DNA from: DATGWF01 sp035299585
GTDB lineage: Bacteria > Actinomycetota > Actinomycetes > Actinomycetales > Microbacteriaceae
Length of the DNA stretch: 16,805 nucleotides
Reading direction: 5' to 3'
Assembly: GCA_035299585.1 (NCBI GenBank)
Contig: DATGWF010000078.1
Coordinates: 1 to 16,805, forward strand
Within the stretch, counting starts at the first letter, position 1, and each line of letters begins with the position of its first letter. Positions 1-7,383 of this stretch are shown piece by piece. The position numbers were made by a program, and so were the translations under genes. The notes beneath the pieces are model-generated. The model saw only the letters and a program-made list of their open reading frames with translations, made no database searches and was not told where the DNA came from.

Positions 1-518
1 GAACGAACCAGCATGCCAGCCGGGGCGACGGCCAAGACGTCGCTCATGTCGTCGTGTTGGCCTTGATCGAGCTCATCGTGCACGATGGCGACCGTCGTTC
101 CGAATCGGCTCGTCGTGAGCCCAAACTCCACCACGTAGTCAGGGTTGTCGGCTCGGACGAGTTTCGGACCAACGACCCCAACCGATGGAGACGTCTCCAG
201 CTCGGCGAGCAGGGCGGCGAGGGCACCCGGCTCGGGCGCGGCATCGTGCGGGAGCAACCAATAGGCATCGCCCGGCGCCGGCGCGGGGAGTGAGCGAGCG
301 ACGGTCGCGACGGCGTCACCGAAGCTCAAGCGATGCTCAACGCGAACGAAGTCCGTCGGTCCGACCGCGCGGGCAATCTCCGGGGAGGAATCCCGAGAGG
401 CGCAGTCGATGATGACGAGCGCGTCGGGGCGACGACTCTGCGCGGCGAGCGCTTCGAGGGTTGCCGGGAGCTCGCGTTCGCCGTTGCGAACGACCACAAT
501 CGCCGTGACCACAGACAT
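1..518 (-). CDS. Family 2 glycosyltransferase, N-terminal part (cut by left edge)
   Basis: An open frame starts at ATG 518-516 and runs off the left edge without a stop, giving 172 visible residues. It begins MSVVTAIVVVRNGERELPAT, the usual first strand and helix of a GT-A GT2 fold. The nucleotide-binding acidic segment is DCASRD (residues 38-43) in place of DDGSxD. The later acidic motif reads LLPHDAAPEPGAL (88-100), which resembles the HDD-APxPGAL motif I recall from long actinobacterial GT2 proteins with membrane C-termini. VGPKLV follows at 116-121. It lies 74 bp downstream of whiB2 on the same strand. A TAGGCT hexamer at 533-528 could be a -10 box for a nearly leaderless transcript, but no good -35 is seen. 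The donor, acceptor and full length cannot be judged. The family call is firm and the specific role is unknown. Confidence 0.85.
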   Translation of the reverse strand, partial: MSVVTAIVVVRNGERELPATLEALAAQSRRPDALVIIDCASRDSSPEIARAVGPTDFVRVEHRLSFGDAVATVARSLPAPAPGDAYWLLPHDAAPEPGALAALLAELETSPSVGVVGPKLVRADNPDYVVEFGLTTSRFGTTVAIVHDELDQGQHDDMSDVLAVAPAGMLVR

Positions 519-592
519 AGTGCTGTCAGCCTAAATTCGGCGGAGCAATCGCCTCGGCTGCGGACCGGGCGAGTCGAAGACTGGAGTGCGAG

Positions 593-916
593 TTAGGCGC
601 GCTTGCGAAGCTTGCGGCGCTCGCGCTCGGACAGTCCGCCCCAAATGCCAAACCGCTCGTCGTTCTGCAGGGCGTACTCGAGGCACTCGACCCGGACCTC
701 GCAGGAGGCGCAAATCTTCTTGGCGTCGCGGGTCGATCCGCCCTTTTCCGGGAAGAACGCTTCAGGGTCGGTCTGGGCGCAGAGCGAGTCGGCTTGCCAG
801 GCAAGCGGGTTGCCCTCGTCGGCGACGGCCGGACGACGCACACCGGGAACTCCGAGGCGAACCGGATCGACAAACCAGTCCTGCGGGACACTCGCTCGAT
901 ACTCAGACGATGTCAT
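593..916 (-). CDS. whiB2: WhiB2/WhmD-type iron-sulfur transcriptional regulator
   Basis: This 107-residue protein carries the complete WhiB signature. Four cysteines, C46, C69, C72 and C78 in the C-x22-C-x2-C-x5-C arrangement, bind a [4Fe-4S] cluster in this family. The GIWGG turn (90-94) that contacts the housekeeping sigma factor follows, then a basic tail RERRKLRKRA for DNA contact. The stretch AQTDPEAFFPEKGGSTRDAK matches the WhiB2/WhmD (Streptomyces WhiB) subgroup, which controls septation and sporulation genes. The ATG at 916 is preceded by a purine-rich GGAGAGGGG Shine-Dalgarno sequence. The gene is 133 bp downstream of manA, and that gap holds a likely promoter with a palindromic site, so it is probably separately regulated. 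Recognition is by sequence memory, not by a search. Confidence 0.95.
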   Translation of the reverse strand: MTSSEYRASVPQDWFVDPVRLGVPGVRRPAVADEGNPLAWQADSLCAQTDPEAFFPEKGGSTRDAKKICASCEVRVECLEYALQNDERFGIWGGLSERERRKLRKRA

Positions 917-950
917 TGCAGACCCCTCTCCCCAGTCCGTTCTGCGAATT

Positions 951-976
951 GCTTACACGTAATTACACCGGTGTAA
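951..976. promoter_or_regulatory. Palindrome TTACACCGGTGTAA plus extra GTGTAA half-site (candidate operator)
   Basis: Positions 963-976 form a perfect 14-bp palindrome, TTACACCGGTGTAA. On the minus strand, the GTGTAA half-site at 968-963 is repeated in direct orientation as GTGTAA at 958-953, ten bases (about one helical turn) downstream. The site covers the presumed -10 box of whiB2, so a protein bound here would be expected to block or gate that promoter. Tandem GTAA-containing repeats with a ten-base period resemble sites of OmpR-class response regulators such as actinobacterial MtrA, but the regulator is not identified. Confidence 0.5.
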
Positions 977-990
977 CTCTGGGGGCGCAA
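962..990 (-). promoter_or_regulatory. Likely sigma-70-type promoter of whiB2
   Basis: On the minus strand a -35-like TTGCGC (990-985) is followed after exactly 17 nt by a -10-like TGTAAT (967-962). Transcription would start near 955 and leave a leader of about 40 nt containing the whiB2 Shine-Dalgarno site. The -10 and the spacer coincide with the palindrome at 963-976. The hexamers were assigned by eye. Confidence 0.5.
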
Positions 991-1049
991 CCCCCGGGGG
1001 ACAAACCTTCAAGCACCGCCTTGAGAGTTGAGCAGGCGCTCAATATCTG

Positions 1050-2219
1050 CTATTCGACGTGAAGTTCGTCGCTGGACGACCCGGTGCGACGTCCCGGTAG
1101 CGCGACGAACACGCGCTCTCCGACCACGTCGAGGGCGCCCTCGTCCGGCGTGACGAACACGGCGGATCCGCGTGCGAGTTCGACCGCGCCGGTCGCACCC
1201 CGAACCTCGGCCGCGGAGCCGAGATTCAGCACAATCGCCGGCCCGTTCAGCTCGACGCGGGCGGCGCTTTCCACCCAGACAAGCTCGAAGTCGGGAACGT
1301 CGCCGGCGAAGACCTTTCCGCCGGTTCGCTCGACCGGTTCGATGCGAGGCACCGGGAGCGCGTCCCACACGGTCACTGCGAGCAGCTCGTCAATATCGAT
1401 GTGCTTCTCGGTGAGACCGCCGCGCAAGACATTGTCGGAGTCGGCCATGAGTTCGACGCCGATTCCGCTGAGGTACGCGTGCAGATTCCCGGCTGGAAGA
1501 TAAAGTGCCTCGCCCGCTCGCAACGTGACGAGGTTGAGCAGGAGGGACAGGAGTGCTCCCGGGTCGCCCGGGTATCGTTCGGCAAGTTCGCCCATCCATC
1601 GGTACGCCTCCGCAAATGGGCTCGCCACCCGTCGATTCGCAGCGGCGACCGCCCGATTGACGAGCTCGTGAACGGCGGGCGTGCCACGGCCAGCGAGCAG
1701 TCGAGCGAACACCTGGGACACCGACGCATCCCCGAGGACATCGACGAGGTCAAGCTCCCGGGCAATCGCCTGACGCTCGGACTCTGGTCGAATACCGCAC
1801 AGGGCGACAAACCCATCCTCGAGGGCGAGGATGAGTTCCGGTTTGTGATTGTCGTCACGGTAATTGCGATGCGAGGCATCACGCGGAATCCCGAGCGCAT
1901 CCTCGCGCGCGCAGCCCTCGATGGCCTGCGCGCGAGAAGGGTGCACTTGCAGCGACAGCGGCGCACCGGCCGCGAGCACCTTGAGGAGGTATGGAAGGCG
2001 GTCGCGGCCGCCGAGAGCTCGTGCTTGGTTTTCGGCAATCCAATCGTTCAGGGCACGTTGCCCCGTCTCGCTCGAAACGAGCGCGGGCGATGCTGGATGG
2101 GCCCCCAGCCAATACTCCGCCTCAGGTCCACCCTGCGCCTCACGGCCGAGCAGACGGGAAATCGCACCGTCGGCCCCCCAAGAGTAGGCACGCGGGGAAT
2201 TGTGGAGAGAGAGAAACAC
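1050..2219 (-). CDS. manA: Mannose-6-phosphate isomerase, type I (cytosolic)
   Basis: The 389-residue product interconverts fructose-6-phosphate and mannose-6-phosphate and so feeds GDP-mannose and polyprenyl-phosphate-mannose synthesis. The type I zinc-enzyme motifs are present: LSLQVHP with Q91 and H93, DDNHKPE with E128, and YLPAGNLHAYLSG (240-252) with H247, followed by E256 and R266. Length matches the usual 390-420 residues. The start is GTG 2219. It is the only start codon between an in-frame TAG upstream and the conserved NSPRAYSWG segment, and it places that segment as in known enzymes. A purine-rich GAGGAG lies about 21 nt upstream, which is too far to be ideal, so initiation may be weak. 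The gene diverges from the O-antigen-ligase-like gene at 2288 with only 68 bp between them. Confidence 0.95.
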   Translation of the reverse strand: MFLSLHNSPRAYSWGADGAISRLLGREAQGGPEAEYWLGAHPASPALVSSETGQRALNDWIAENQARALGGRDRLPYLLKVLAAGAPLSLQVHPSRAQAIEGCAREDALGIPRDASHRNYRDDNHKPELILALEDGFVALCGIRPESERQAIARELDLVDVLGDASVSQVFARLLAGRGTPAVHELVNRAVAAANRRVASPFAEAYRWMGELAERYPGDPGALLSLLLNLVTLRAGEALYLPAGNLHAYLSGIGVELMADSDNVLRGGLTEKHIDIDELLAVTVWDALPVPRIEPVERTGGKVFAGDVPDFELVWVESAARVELNGPAIVLNLGSAAEVRGATGAVELARGSAVFVTPDEGALDVVGERVFVALPGRRTGSSSDELHVE

Positions 2220-2287
2220 AGCACTCGATTCGGGAGGGGACTCCTCACGCTAGCAAGCGCGAACGGTGCTCACAGTACGCTTGAGCC

Positions 2288-3607
2288 GTGAGTTTTCCGA
2301 GTGTTGCCTCGTCCGTTCGTAGCCGGTTCTGGTTGCGCACGTGGGCGACGGCCACGCTCTTCCTCGCCTTTGCCGGCCAGTTCGTTCGCAACGCGTTCGG
2401 CTACTGGGTGTACAGCGGAATCGCCATTGCGGGCGTGCTCATTGCCGTCGCCGTCTGGATTGCCGTCCGTCCCGAGTGGAAATGGCGACGAATCCCCAAA
2501 ACGCTCGTCGCGTTCCTCCTCCTGACGACGGCATCCCTCTCCTGGTCCGCCTACCCGGAAGGCTCCAGTATTGGCGCCACCACCCAACTCATGAGTGGTG
2601 TCGCGGGACTCGCGCTCGGCCTCACCCTGAGCTGGGCCGAATGGGTGCGCACGCTCAGCGTCGCGCTCCGTTGGATTCTCGGCCTCTCGCTCGCATTCGA
2701 AGCCTGGGTGGCGTTCGTTCTGCAACAGCCCTTGCTTCCGAACTACCTCTCTGCCGACGGCCCCGTGCCGAAGGCCTTCTACTGGTCGCGGAACCTGCTC
2801 TTGCACGGCGGCCCGCTCGACGGAATTGTCGGCAATCGCAACCTGCTCGGCTTCATCGCTCTCCTGGCGGCCATCGTGTTCGCGGTGCAACTCGGCATGC
2901 GAACGGTTCGCCGGGGTTGGGGCATCGCTTGGCTCGCGTTCGCGGTGGTGATGCTCGGCCTCACCCGTTCGGCGACCGTGCTCGTCGTCGCCGCCCTGGT
3001 CGTCCTCGCGGCACTGTTCGCCCTCTGGATGCGCAGTCGCGAACCCGGTAGACGCACACCCGTGTACGCCATCGGGCTCCTCGGCGCGGCCGGGCTCGCG
3101 GTCGGTACCGTGGCGTTGCGCGGCGTGTTGCTCTCCGGACTGGGCCGAAGCGAGGACCTCACCGGCCGGTTCGACATCTGGGCCACGGTCTCGGGCATGT
3201 TTGCCGAGCGGCCTCTTGCCGGGTGGGGCTGGATCGGCTACTGGCTCCCCTGGGTGCCACCGTTTGGGTCGCTCGCCAAGATTGATGGCGTCGTCTACCT
3301 CCAGGCCCACAACGCCTGGCTCGATATCGCCATGCAGCTCGGCATTCTCGGGCTCATCGTGTTCGGCGCGTTTGTCGCGGTCACGCTCTGGCGCTCCTGG
3401 GTGCTCGCGGTCGACCGTCCGCTGCGCGACCTCAATCCTCGACCGGCATACCAGGCGAGCGCGCTGCTCCCCTGGCTGCTCATGATTGCGCTGCTCGGAC
3501 AGTCGTTGACGGAGAGTCGACTCCTCTATGAGGGCAACTTCATTCTGCTCGTCATGATCGCCGTGCTCTCCAAACAGCAACAGTGGCGCAATGCGGAGTT
3601 GCCGTAA
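2288..3607 (+). CDS. O-antigen ligase/polymerase-like membrane protein (Wzy_C/WaaL superfamily), His-containing copy
   Basis: This 439-residue multi-pass protein begins at GTG 2288 and has about ten to twelve hydrophobic segments. A large extracytoplasmic loop in the second half carries the family signature: GRFDIW (293-298, R294), then RPLAGWGW, then QAHNAWLDIAMQLGILGL with H341. In WaaL-type ligases such Arg and His residues are needed to move a glycan from a polyprenyl-diphosphate carrier to its acceptor, and Wzy polymerases share the fold. Neighbouring sugar-pathway and glycosyltransferase genes support a role in polymerising or ligating a surface polysaccharide. The stop codon overlaps the start of the paralogous next gene (TAATG). 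Whether it is a polymerase, a ligase or another GT-C-like enzyme cannot be told from sequence alone. Confidence 0.85.
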   Translation: MSFPSVASSVRSRFWLRTWATATLFLAFAGQFVRNAFGYWVYSGIAIAGVLIAVAVWIAVRPEWKWRRIPKTLVAFLLLTTASLSWSAYPEGSSIGATTQLMSGVAGLALGLTLSWAEWVRTLSVALRWILGLSLAFEAWVAFVLQQPLLPNYLSADGPVPKAFYWSRNLLLHGGPLDGIVGNRNLLGFIALLAAIVFAVQLGMRTVRRGWGIAWLAFAVVMLGLTRSATVLVVAALVVLAALFALWMRSREPGRRTPVYAIGLLGAAGLAVGTVALRGVLLSGLGRSEDLTGRFDIWATVSGMFAERPLAGWGWIGYWLPWVPPFGSLAKIDGVVYLQAHNAWLDIAMQLGILGLIVFGAFVAVTLWRSWVLAVDRPLRDLNPRPAYQASALLPWLLMIALLGQSLTESRLLYEGNFILLVMIAVLSKQQQWRNAELP

Positions 3608-4911
3608 TGGCCAGCCGCGTCCCCCACATTCCCGACCTCCTGCGACCTCTCCTCGAGAGCGCGGCACTCGCCCACGTCGTCCTCGTGGCGGGCCTCGGTC
3701 TCGTCCTCGCCAACCCGTTTTGGCGGGCGATGATCGGTGAGGCGGGCTACACGTCCGCGCTCGTCTGCCTCGCCAGCATCGCCGCACTCTCCGCACGAGC
3801 CCGAGCTCAAGCCATCGACTGGACAAACGCCCTCCCGCTCTCGCTCGCGCTCTATCTCGGCTGGGCGGTGCTCTCGCTCACCTGGAGCTACCAACCGCTC
3901 GATACGCTCTGGCGACTCGGGAACCTGCTCGCCACCGCGCTCCTCGGGCTCGCGATTGCATGGACGCGAGACACCATCCAAATCGTGCGTGGCCTCGGAG
4001 ACGTCCTCCGGGTATTGCTTGTCGGTTCTCTCGTTGTTGAACTCGTCATCGCTCTTCTCGGCGTGGACTGGCCACTCGCCTTCATTTCCGGCACACTCTT
4101 CCGCGGAGGCCCGATTCAAGGCGTATTCGGCTCGCGCGGAGCGATGGCATTTCTCTCCCTCGTGGCGCTCTTCACGTTCATGATTGAGGTGCGCACCCGC
4201 TCGATCCGGCGTTCGATCGGCATTGCCTCCCTCGTTCTCGCCGGTGTGGGGATGGTCCTCGCGAGTTCACCGATTGGGTTCTTGGCCGCCGCCGCGGTCG
4301 CCGTCACGGGCGGAGCCGTCTACGTCCTTCGCCGGGCTGCCCCGCGCACCCGCTGGCGCTGGAACGCATCCTTTACGGCCTTGGGCGTACTCGGCGTCTT
4401 CGGCATCTGGCTGGCTCGGTACTCGATCATCGTCGCACTCGACGGTCGCGGCGAAACCTCCACTCGCGTCCACGTCTGGCAAGAAATGAGTCGCTACCTC
4501 TTCTACCGCCCGCTCAACGGGTGGGGGTTCTCGGGCGGCTGGTGGGTCGGCGCGCCGTACACCTGGATTCAGCAGGCCGAAGGCAAGACCCTCGGCAGCG
4601 GCTTGAACGGATTCATCGACGTGTATTTCCAGCTCGGCGCAATCGGACTCGTCCTGTTTCTCGCGCTCGTAGGCACCGCCTTCGCGCGCTCATGGATGCT
4701 GGCCGCAAACCGGCGAAGCTCTATTTACATCTGGCCCGCGCTACTGCTCGCTACGCTCATCGTGTCTTCGCTCGCCGACAGCTTTGTGCTGAGCGGCGCC
4801 GGCCTCCTGCTGCTCGTTGTTGCATCGGTCAAGTCGGCTCGGGAGCTCACCTGGGGTGACGCTTGGCGCTCGCGCGAGCGGACACCACTGCCCTCGCGTG
4901 CCGGTCGCTAA
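3607..4911 (+). CDS. Second O-antigen ligase-like membrane protein, lacking the motif His
   Basis: The start is ATG 3607, overlapping the previous stop by one base (TAATG) with a GGAG Shine-Dalgarno site at 3595-3598. A longer frame from 3583 has no such support. The 434-residue product is rich in hydrophobic helices and is laid out like its upstream neighbour. TRVHVW (286-291, R287) aligns with GRFDIW, RPLNGWGF with RPLAGWGW, and SGLNGFIDVYFQLGAIGL with QAHNAWLDIAMQLGILGL. At the His position of the neighbour (H341) this protein has L333, so the motif is SGLN, not xAHN. It is translationally coupled to its paralogue. It may be a non-catalytic partner, use a different mechanism, or recognise a different substrate. 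Its 3' end faces the GT2 at 4942 with 30 bp between and no clear terminator. Confidence 0.85.
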   Translation: MASRVPHIPDLLRPLLESAALAHVVLVAGLGLVLANPFWRAMIGEAGYTSALVCLASIAALSARARAQAIDWTNALPLSLALYLGWAVLSLTWSYQPLDTLWRLGNLLATALLGLAIAWTRDTIQIVRGLGDVLRVLLVGSLVVELVIALLGVDWPLAFISGTLFRGGPIQGVFGSRGAMAFLSLVALFTFMIEVRTRSIRRSIGIASLVLAGVGMVLASSPIGFLAAAAVAVTGGAVYVLRRAAPRTRWRWNASFTALGVLGVFGIWLARYSIIVALDGRGETSTRVHVWQEMSRYLFYRPLNGWGFSGGWWVGAPYTWIQQAEGKTLGSGLNGFIDVYFQLGAIGLVLFLALVGTAFARSWMLAANRRSSIYIWPALLLATLIVSSLADSFVLSGAGLLLLVVASVKSARELTWGDAWRSRERTPLPSRAGR

Positions 4912-4941
4912 CCGGAACGAGACTTCGATTCGGGCCGACTG

Positions 4942-5904
4942 CTACACCGGCTGAACAAGATCGCGCAGGGCGTCCTGCGCGCCGAGCCCAAAGCGGCGAT
5001 AGTCGCCTCGTCGCCACGCAGCGACGACCCACGGCGCCCGCCGCAGCCGGGAGGCCGGCAGAGCGGATCGACCAATTTCGTGGGCGAGCTTCGCTGCCGC
5101 GTCCGGTCCAGCGAGGCCCGGCCATCCGGTCGCGCGTTCGGCGAGCGCCGATGCACGCTCGAGTAACCGCATATTCCGTGACGACCGTGGCGAGGCGAGA
5201 CGGCTGATTCGGTCTCGGAGGGTGAGCCGCGCCCGCATGCCAATCTGGTTGGCGGAATGTTGCCGATAGTCGATGGTGGGCTCGTCCACGAGGCGGAGTC
5301 CGCCGTGAACGGCGGCGACGACCGCCAGCCACTCGTCGTGCACCCACGATGTCGGGAAGCTTCCCGCGAGGGTGAGCACATCGCGACGAAGTAGGACCGT
5401 GGCACCGGTCACGACGTTTCGGCGGAGGAGGACTCCCCACGCTTCCCCGTCGCGCAGTCGCGTGCGCTCCCACTCGGAGAGACCGAGACCCTGGAACAGC
5501 CGCGGGGACCCCTCGAGTGGCAAGCCGTATTCGTCGACGAGGTCGGCGTCGGAAAACGCGAGGAGGCCATCGCCGAGCCCGCCGATCATGCGCTCGAGTT
5601 TGTTCGGATGCCAGACGTCGTCTTGGTCGCTCAAGGCAACGAGGTCACCCGTGCACGCCGCAAGTGCGCGCTCGAAGTTGCCGGTCACTCCCAGTGGTTG
5701 CGGTTGGGCGGGAAGCACCACCAGTCGACCGGACCAATCGGAAAGCTCGGCGCGCGCACGGTCGAGCGTGCTGTCTGTCGATCCGTCGTCCGCAAGAATC
5801 AGCTCATCGACAGGCACGGTCTGGGCCCGAATCGATCGAAGCTGCTCGGTCAGGTACGCCGCGCCGTTGAAGGTTGCGAGCGCGACCGAAATGCGTTCCG
5901 CCAT
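4942..5904 (-). CDS. Family 2 glycosyltransferase, rhamnosyltransferase-like
   Basis: This 320-residue cytosolic GT-A enzyme has VALATFNGAAYLTEQLRSI at its N-terminus, DDGSTD (39-44) for nucleotide binding, SDQDDVWHPNKLE (92-104) with the metal-binding DQDD, NVVTGATVLLRR (163-174), and HDEW (189-192), the position of the catalytic acid region. The SDQDDVW...K pattern is typical of GT2 enzymes annotated as rhamnosyltransferases in O-antigen and rhamnan clusters. It starts at ATG 5904, 9 bp after the DPM1-like gene, with no strong Shine-Dalgarno site, so it is probably translated by coupling in the gtrA operon. No membrane segment is evident. The family is secure and rhamnose as donor sugar is only a guess from the motif. 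Confidence 0.9.
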   Translation of the reverse strand: MAERISVALATFNGAAYLTEQLRSIRAQTVPVDELILADDGSTDSTLDRARAELSDWSGRLVVLPAQPQPLGVTGNFERALAACTGDLVALSDQDDVWHPNKLERMIGGLGDGLLAFSDADLVDEYGLPLEGSPRLFQGLGLSEWERTRLRDGEAWGVLLRRNVVTGATVLLRRDVLTLAGSFPTSWVHDEWLAVVAAVHGGLRLVDEPTIDYRQHSANQIGMRARLTLRDRISRLASPRSSRNMRLLERASALAERATGWPGLAGPDAAAKLAHEIGRSALPASRLRRAPWVVAAWRRGDYRRFGLGAQDALRDLVQPV

Positions 5905-5913
5905 GGCAGAAAT

Positions 5914-6678
5914 CTATCGCTGCACTCGACGGCGGCGCGCTCCGGGCAGGTGCCGTTGAATGCCCCAGACGGTGACGTTCCGCATCGCCTCGATGATGAT
6001 GTCGCCGCTCATCTTCGATTGTCCGAGCTCGCGGTCGCGGAATTCAATGGGCACTTCCACGATCCGCACGCCGGCATCGACCGTGCGCAGGGTCATGTCG
6101 ATTTGGAAGCAGTACCCCTTGGAGTCGACGCCGTTGAGATCGAGCGAGGCGATGAGTGACGATCGGTACACCCGGAAACCGGCGGTCGCGTCCTTCACGT
6201 CGATACCGAGCATGAATCCGGCATAGGCGTTTGCGCCGCGGCTGAGGAATTCACGACGTTTGGGCCAGTCGACCACTGAACCACCGGCCGTCCAGCGTGA
6301 TCCGATGACGAGTCCAATGCTCGGGTCTGCGGCGGCAACGCCCAGCATCTCGGGGAGCTTCTGCGGTGGATGCGATCCGTCCGCGTCGAGTTCGATGAGA
6401 AATTCGTATCCGCGAGCAATTCCCTCGGCAAAACCGGCGAGGTAGGCGGTACCCAGTCCAAGCTTGCCGGTCCGGTGCATCGTCGTGATACGCGGGTCGG
6501 TTTGAGCCATGTCGTCCGCAAGTTCACCGGTACCGTCGGGGCTGCCGTCGTCGACAATGAGCACGTTGGCTTCGGGAACAGCGTCGAAGAGCTTGCCAAG
6601 GATGATGGGCAGGTTCTCGCGCTCGTTATAGGTCGGGATGATGACGAGCGAACCCGCCCCACTTTCGGGAATGCTCAA
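5914..6678 (-). CDS. DPM1/Ppm1-like polyprenyl-phosphate glycosyltransferase (GT2)
   Basis: The 254-residue protein matches the catalytic domain of dolichol/polyprenol-phosphate mannosyltransferases: IPTYNERENLPIIL (14-27), VDDGSPDGT (42-50), LDADGSHPP (97-105, metal-binding DAD), IGSRWTAGGSV (125-135) and DATAGFRVYR (163-172). Such enzymes transfer mannose (or another hexose) from the nucleotide sugar to polyprenyl phosphate at the inner membrane face. It has no C-terminal membrane domain, and GtrA immediately upstream could supply the membrane partner. The start is TTG 6678, inside TTGA, which is also the stop of gtrA. An AAGGA Shine-Dalgarno site six bases upstream supports it, and there is no ATG near the conserved N-terminus. 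Mannose as donor fits family resemblance and nearby manA but is not proven. Confidence 0.9.
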   Translation of the reverse strand: MSIPESGAGSLVIIPTYNERENLPIILGKLFDAVPEANVLIVDDGSPDGTGELADDMAQTDPRITTMHRTGKLGLGTAYLAGFAEGIARGYEFLIELDADGSHPPQKLPEMLGVAAADPSIGLVIGSRWTAGGSVVDWPKRREFLSRGANAYAGFMLGIDVKDATAGFRVYRSSLIASLDLNGVDSKGYCFQIDMTLRTVDAGVRIVEVPIEFRDRELGQSKMSGDIIIEAMRNVTVWGIQRHLPGARRRRVQR

Positions 6679-7250
6679 CGGGAATCCTTTCTGAATCGTG
6701 CCGGGACGGAACCGGTTGCGGTGGGCTCAACGAAGAGCGCAAGTTCGGCGAGTTCGGATTCGTCTTGGGCGCCTTCGATCTGCTCAAAGCGGTGGTTTCC
6801 GTATACCCAGTAGCGGTAGAGCAAGAATCGGAAAATGGTTCCCAGCCCGAGCCCAACGACATTGCCCGCGATGTTGTTCGCGAGCAAGCTGTGATAGCCC
6901 AGCACGTGGTGAGTGAACCACAGCACGGCGAGCGCAATGAACATCCCCCCGACGGATACGGCAACGAACTCGAGAAGCTCTTTCAACACGTCTCTGCGGC
7001 GATGCGCACGGAACACCCAGTAGCGATTGCCGACCCAGTTGAACAAGATGGCAACGGACGTGGAAATCATCTTTCCGCCGACCGGCGAAAAGACCCAGGA
7101 GGAGTTTCCGGTACTCAACCCATAGGCCCAGAGCGCGTTCGATATCGAGAGATCGATGACGTACCCAAAGCCACCTACGACACCGAACTTCAGTGCATAG
7201 CGAGCGATTCGGTCCCAGATGTATCGGGACGCCGACTTCAAGCGGCGCAT
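6675..7250 (-). CDS. gtrA: GtrA-family membrane protein
   Basis: This 191-residue protein has four hydrophobic helices (about 20-42, 60-80, 92-114 and 124-148), each pair ending in the family hallmark: NRYWVF (75-80) and FLLYRYWVY (142-150). GtrA proteins are proposed to flip polyprenyl-phosphate sugars across the membrane or to partner with a GT2. I place the start at ATG 7250 because an excellent GGAGGT lies five to ten bases before it. The frame extends seven codons further to a GTG at 7271 with no comparable signal. The hydrophilic C-terminal tail (about 150-191) is cytosolic and of unknown role. Its stop overlaps the TTG start of the DPM1-like gene (TTGA), so the two are translationally coupled and likely work together. 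Confidence 0.92.
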   Translation of the reverse strand: MRRLKSASRYIWDRIARYALKFGVVGGFGYVIDLSISNALWAYGLSTGNSSWVFSPVGGKMISTSVAILFNWVGNRYWVFRAHRRRDVLKELLEFVAVSVGGMFIALAVLWFTHHVLGYHSLLANNIAGNVVGLGLGTIFRFLLYRYWVYGNHRFEQIEGAQDESELAELALFVEPTATGSVPARFRKDSR

Positions 7251-7254
7251 CTTT

Positions 7255-7260
7255 ACCTCC
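7255..7260 (-). promoter_or_regulatory. Strong Shine-Dalgarno site that decides the gtrA start
   Basis: The minus strand reads GGAGGTAAAGATG with the ATG at 7250. This near-perfect anti-16S match selects ATG 7250 over the upstream in-frame GTG at 7271. Confidence 0.8.
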
Positions 7261-7383
7261 AACACCGACACGTCCGCCTAGCTTACCCGAGCCGGACAAA
7301 GCGCGGACTCGGCTGTCCGACGGTCCCGTAAGAAGTGGTGCTGGAATTGCCCGTGTGAAGCGGGTTCGCAGACCGGACTCGAT

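Noticed and set aside
981..1000. GGGGG-CGCAA-CCCCC inverted repeat downstream of manA as a terminator
   Set aside because: The stem is only five bases, with no following T-run on the minus strand, and it overlaps the presumed whiB2 -35 box.
1401..2291. Plus-strand open frame of 296 codons
   Set aside because: Antisense to manA, whose zinc-site motifs are complete on the other strand.
2270..3826. Long minus-strand open frame (518 codons) opposite the O-antigen-ligase-like genes
   Set aside because: Its product is almost entirely Arg, Glu, Gly and Asp with no fold pattern, and it lies antisense to a clear membrane protein with family motifs. It is a high-GC shadow frame.
7293..7319. Inverted repeat CGGACA/TGTCCG in the gtrA-GT2 divergent gap
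   Set aside because: Six-base arms with a 15-base loop are expected by chance in GC-rich DNA. No promoter elements frame it convincingly.
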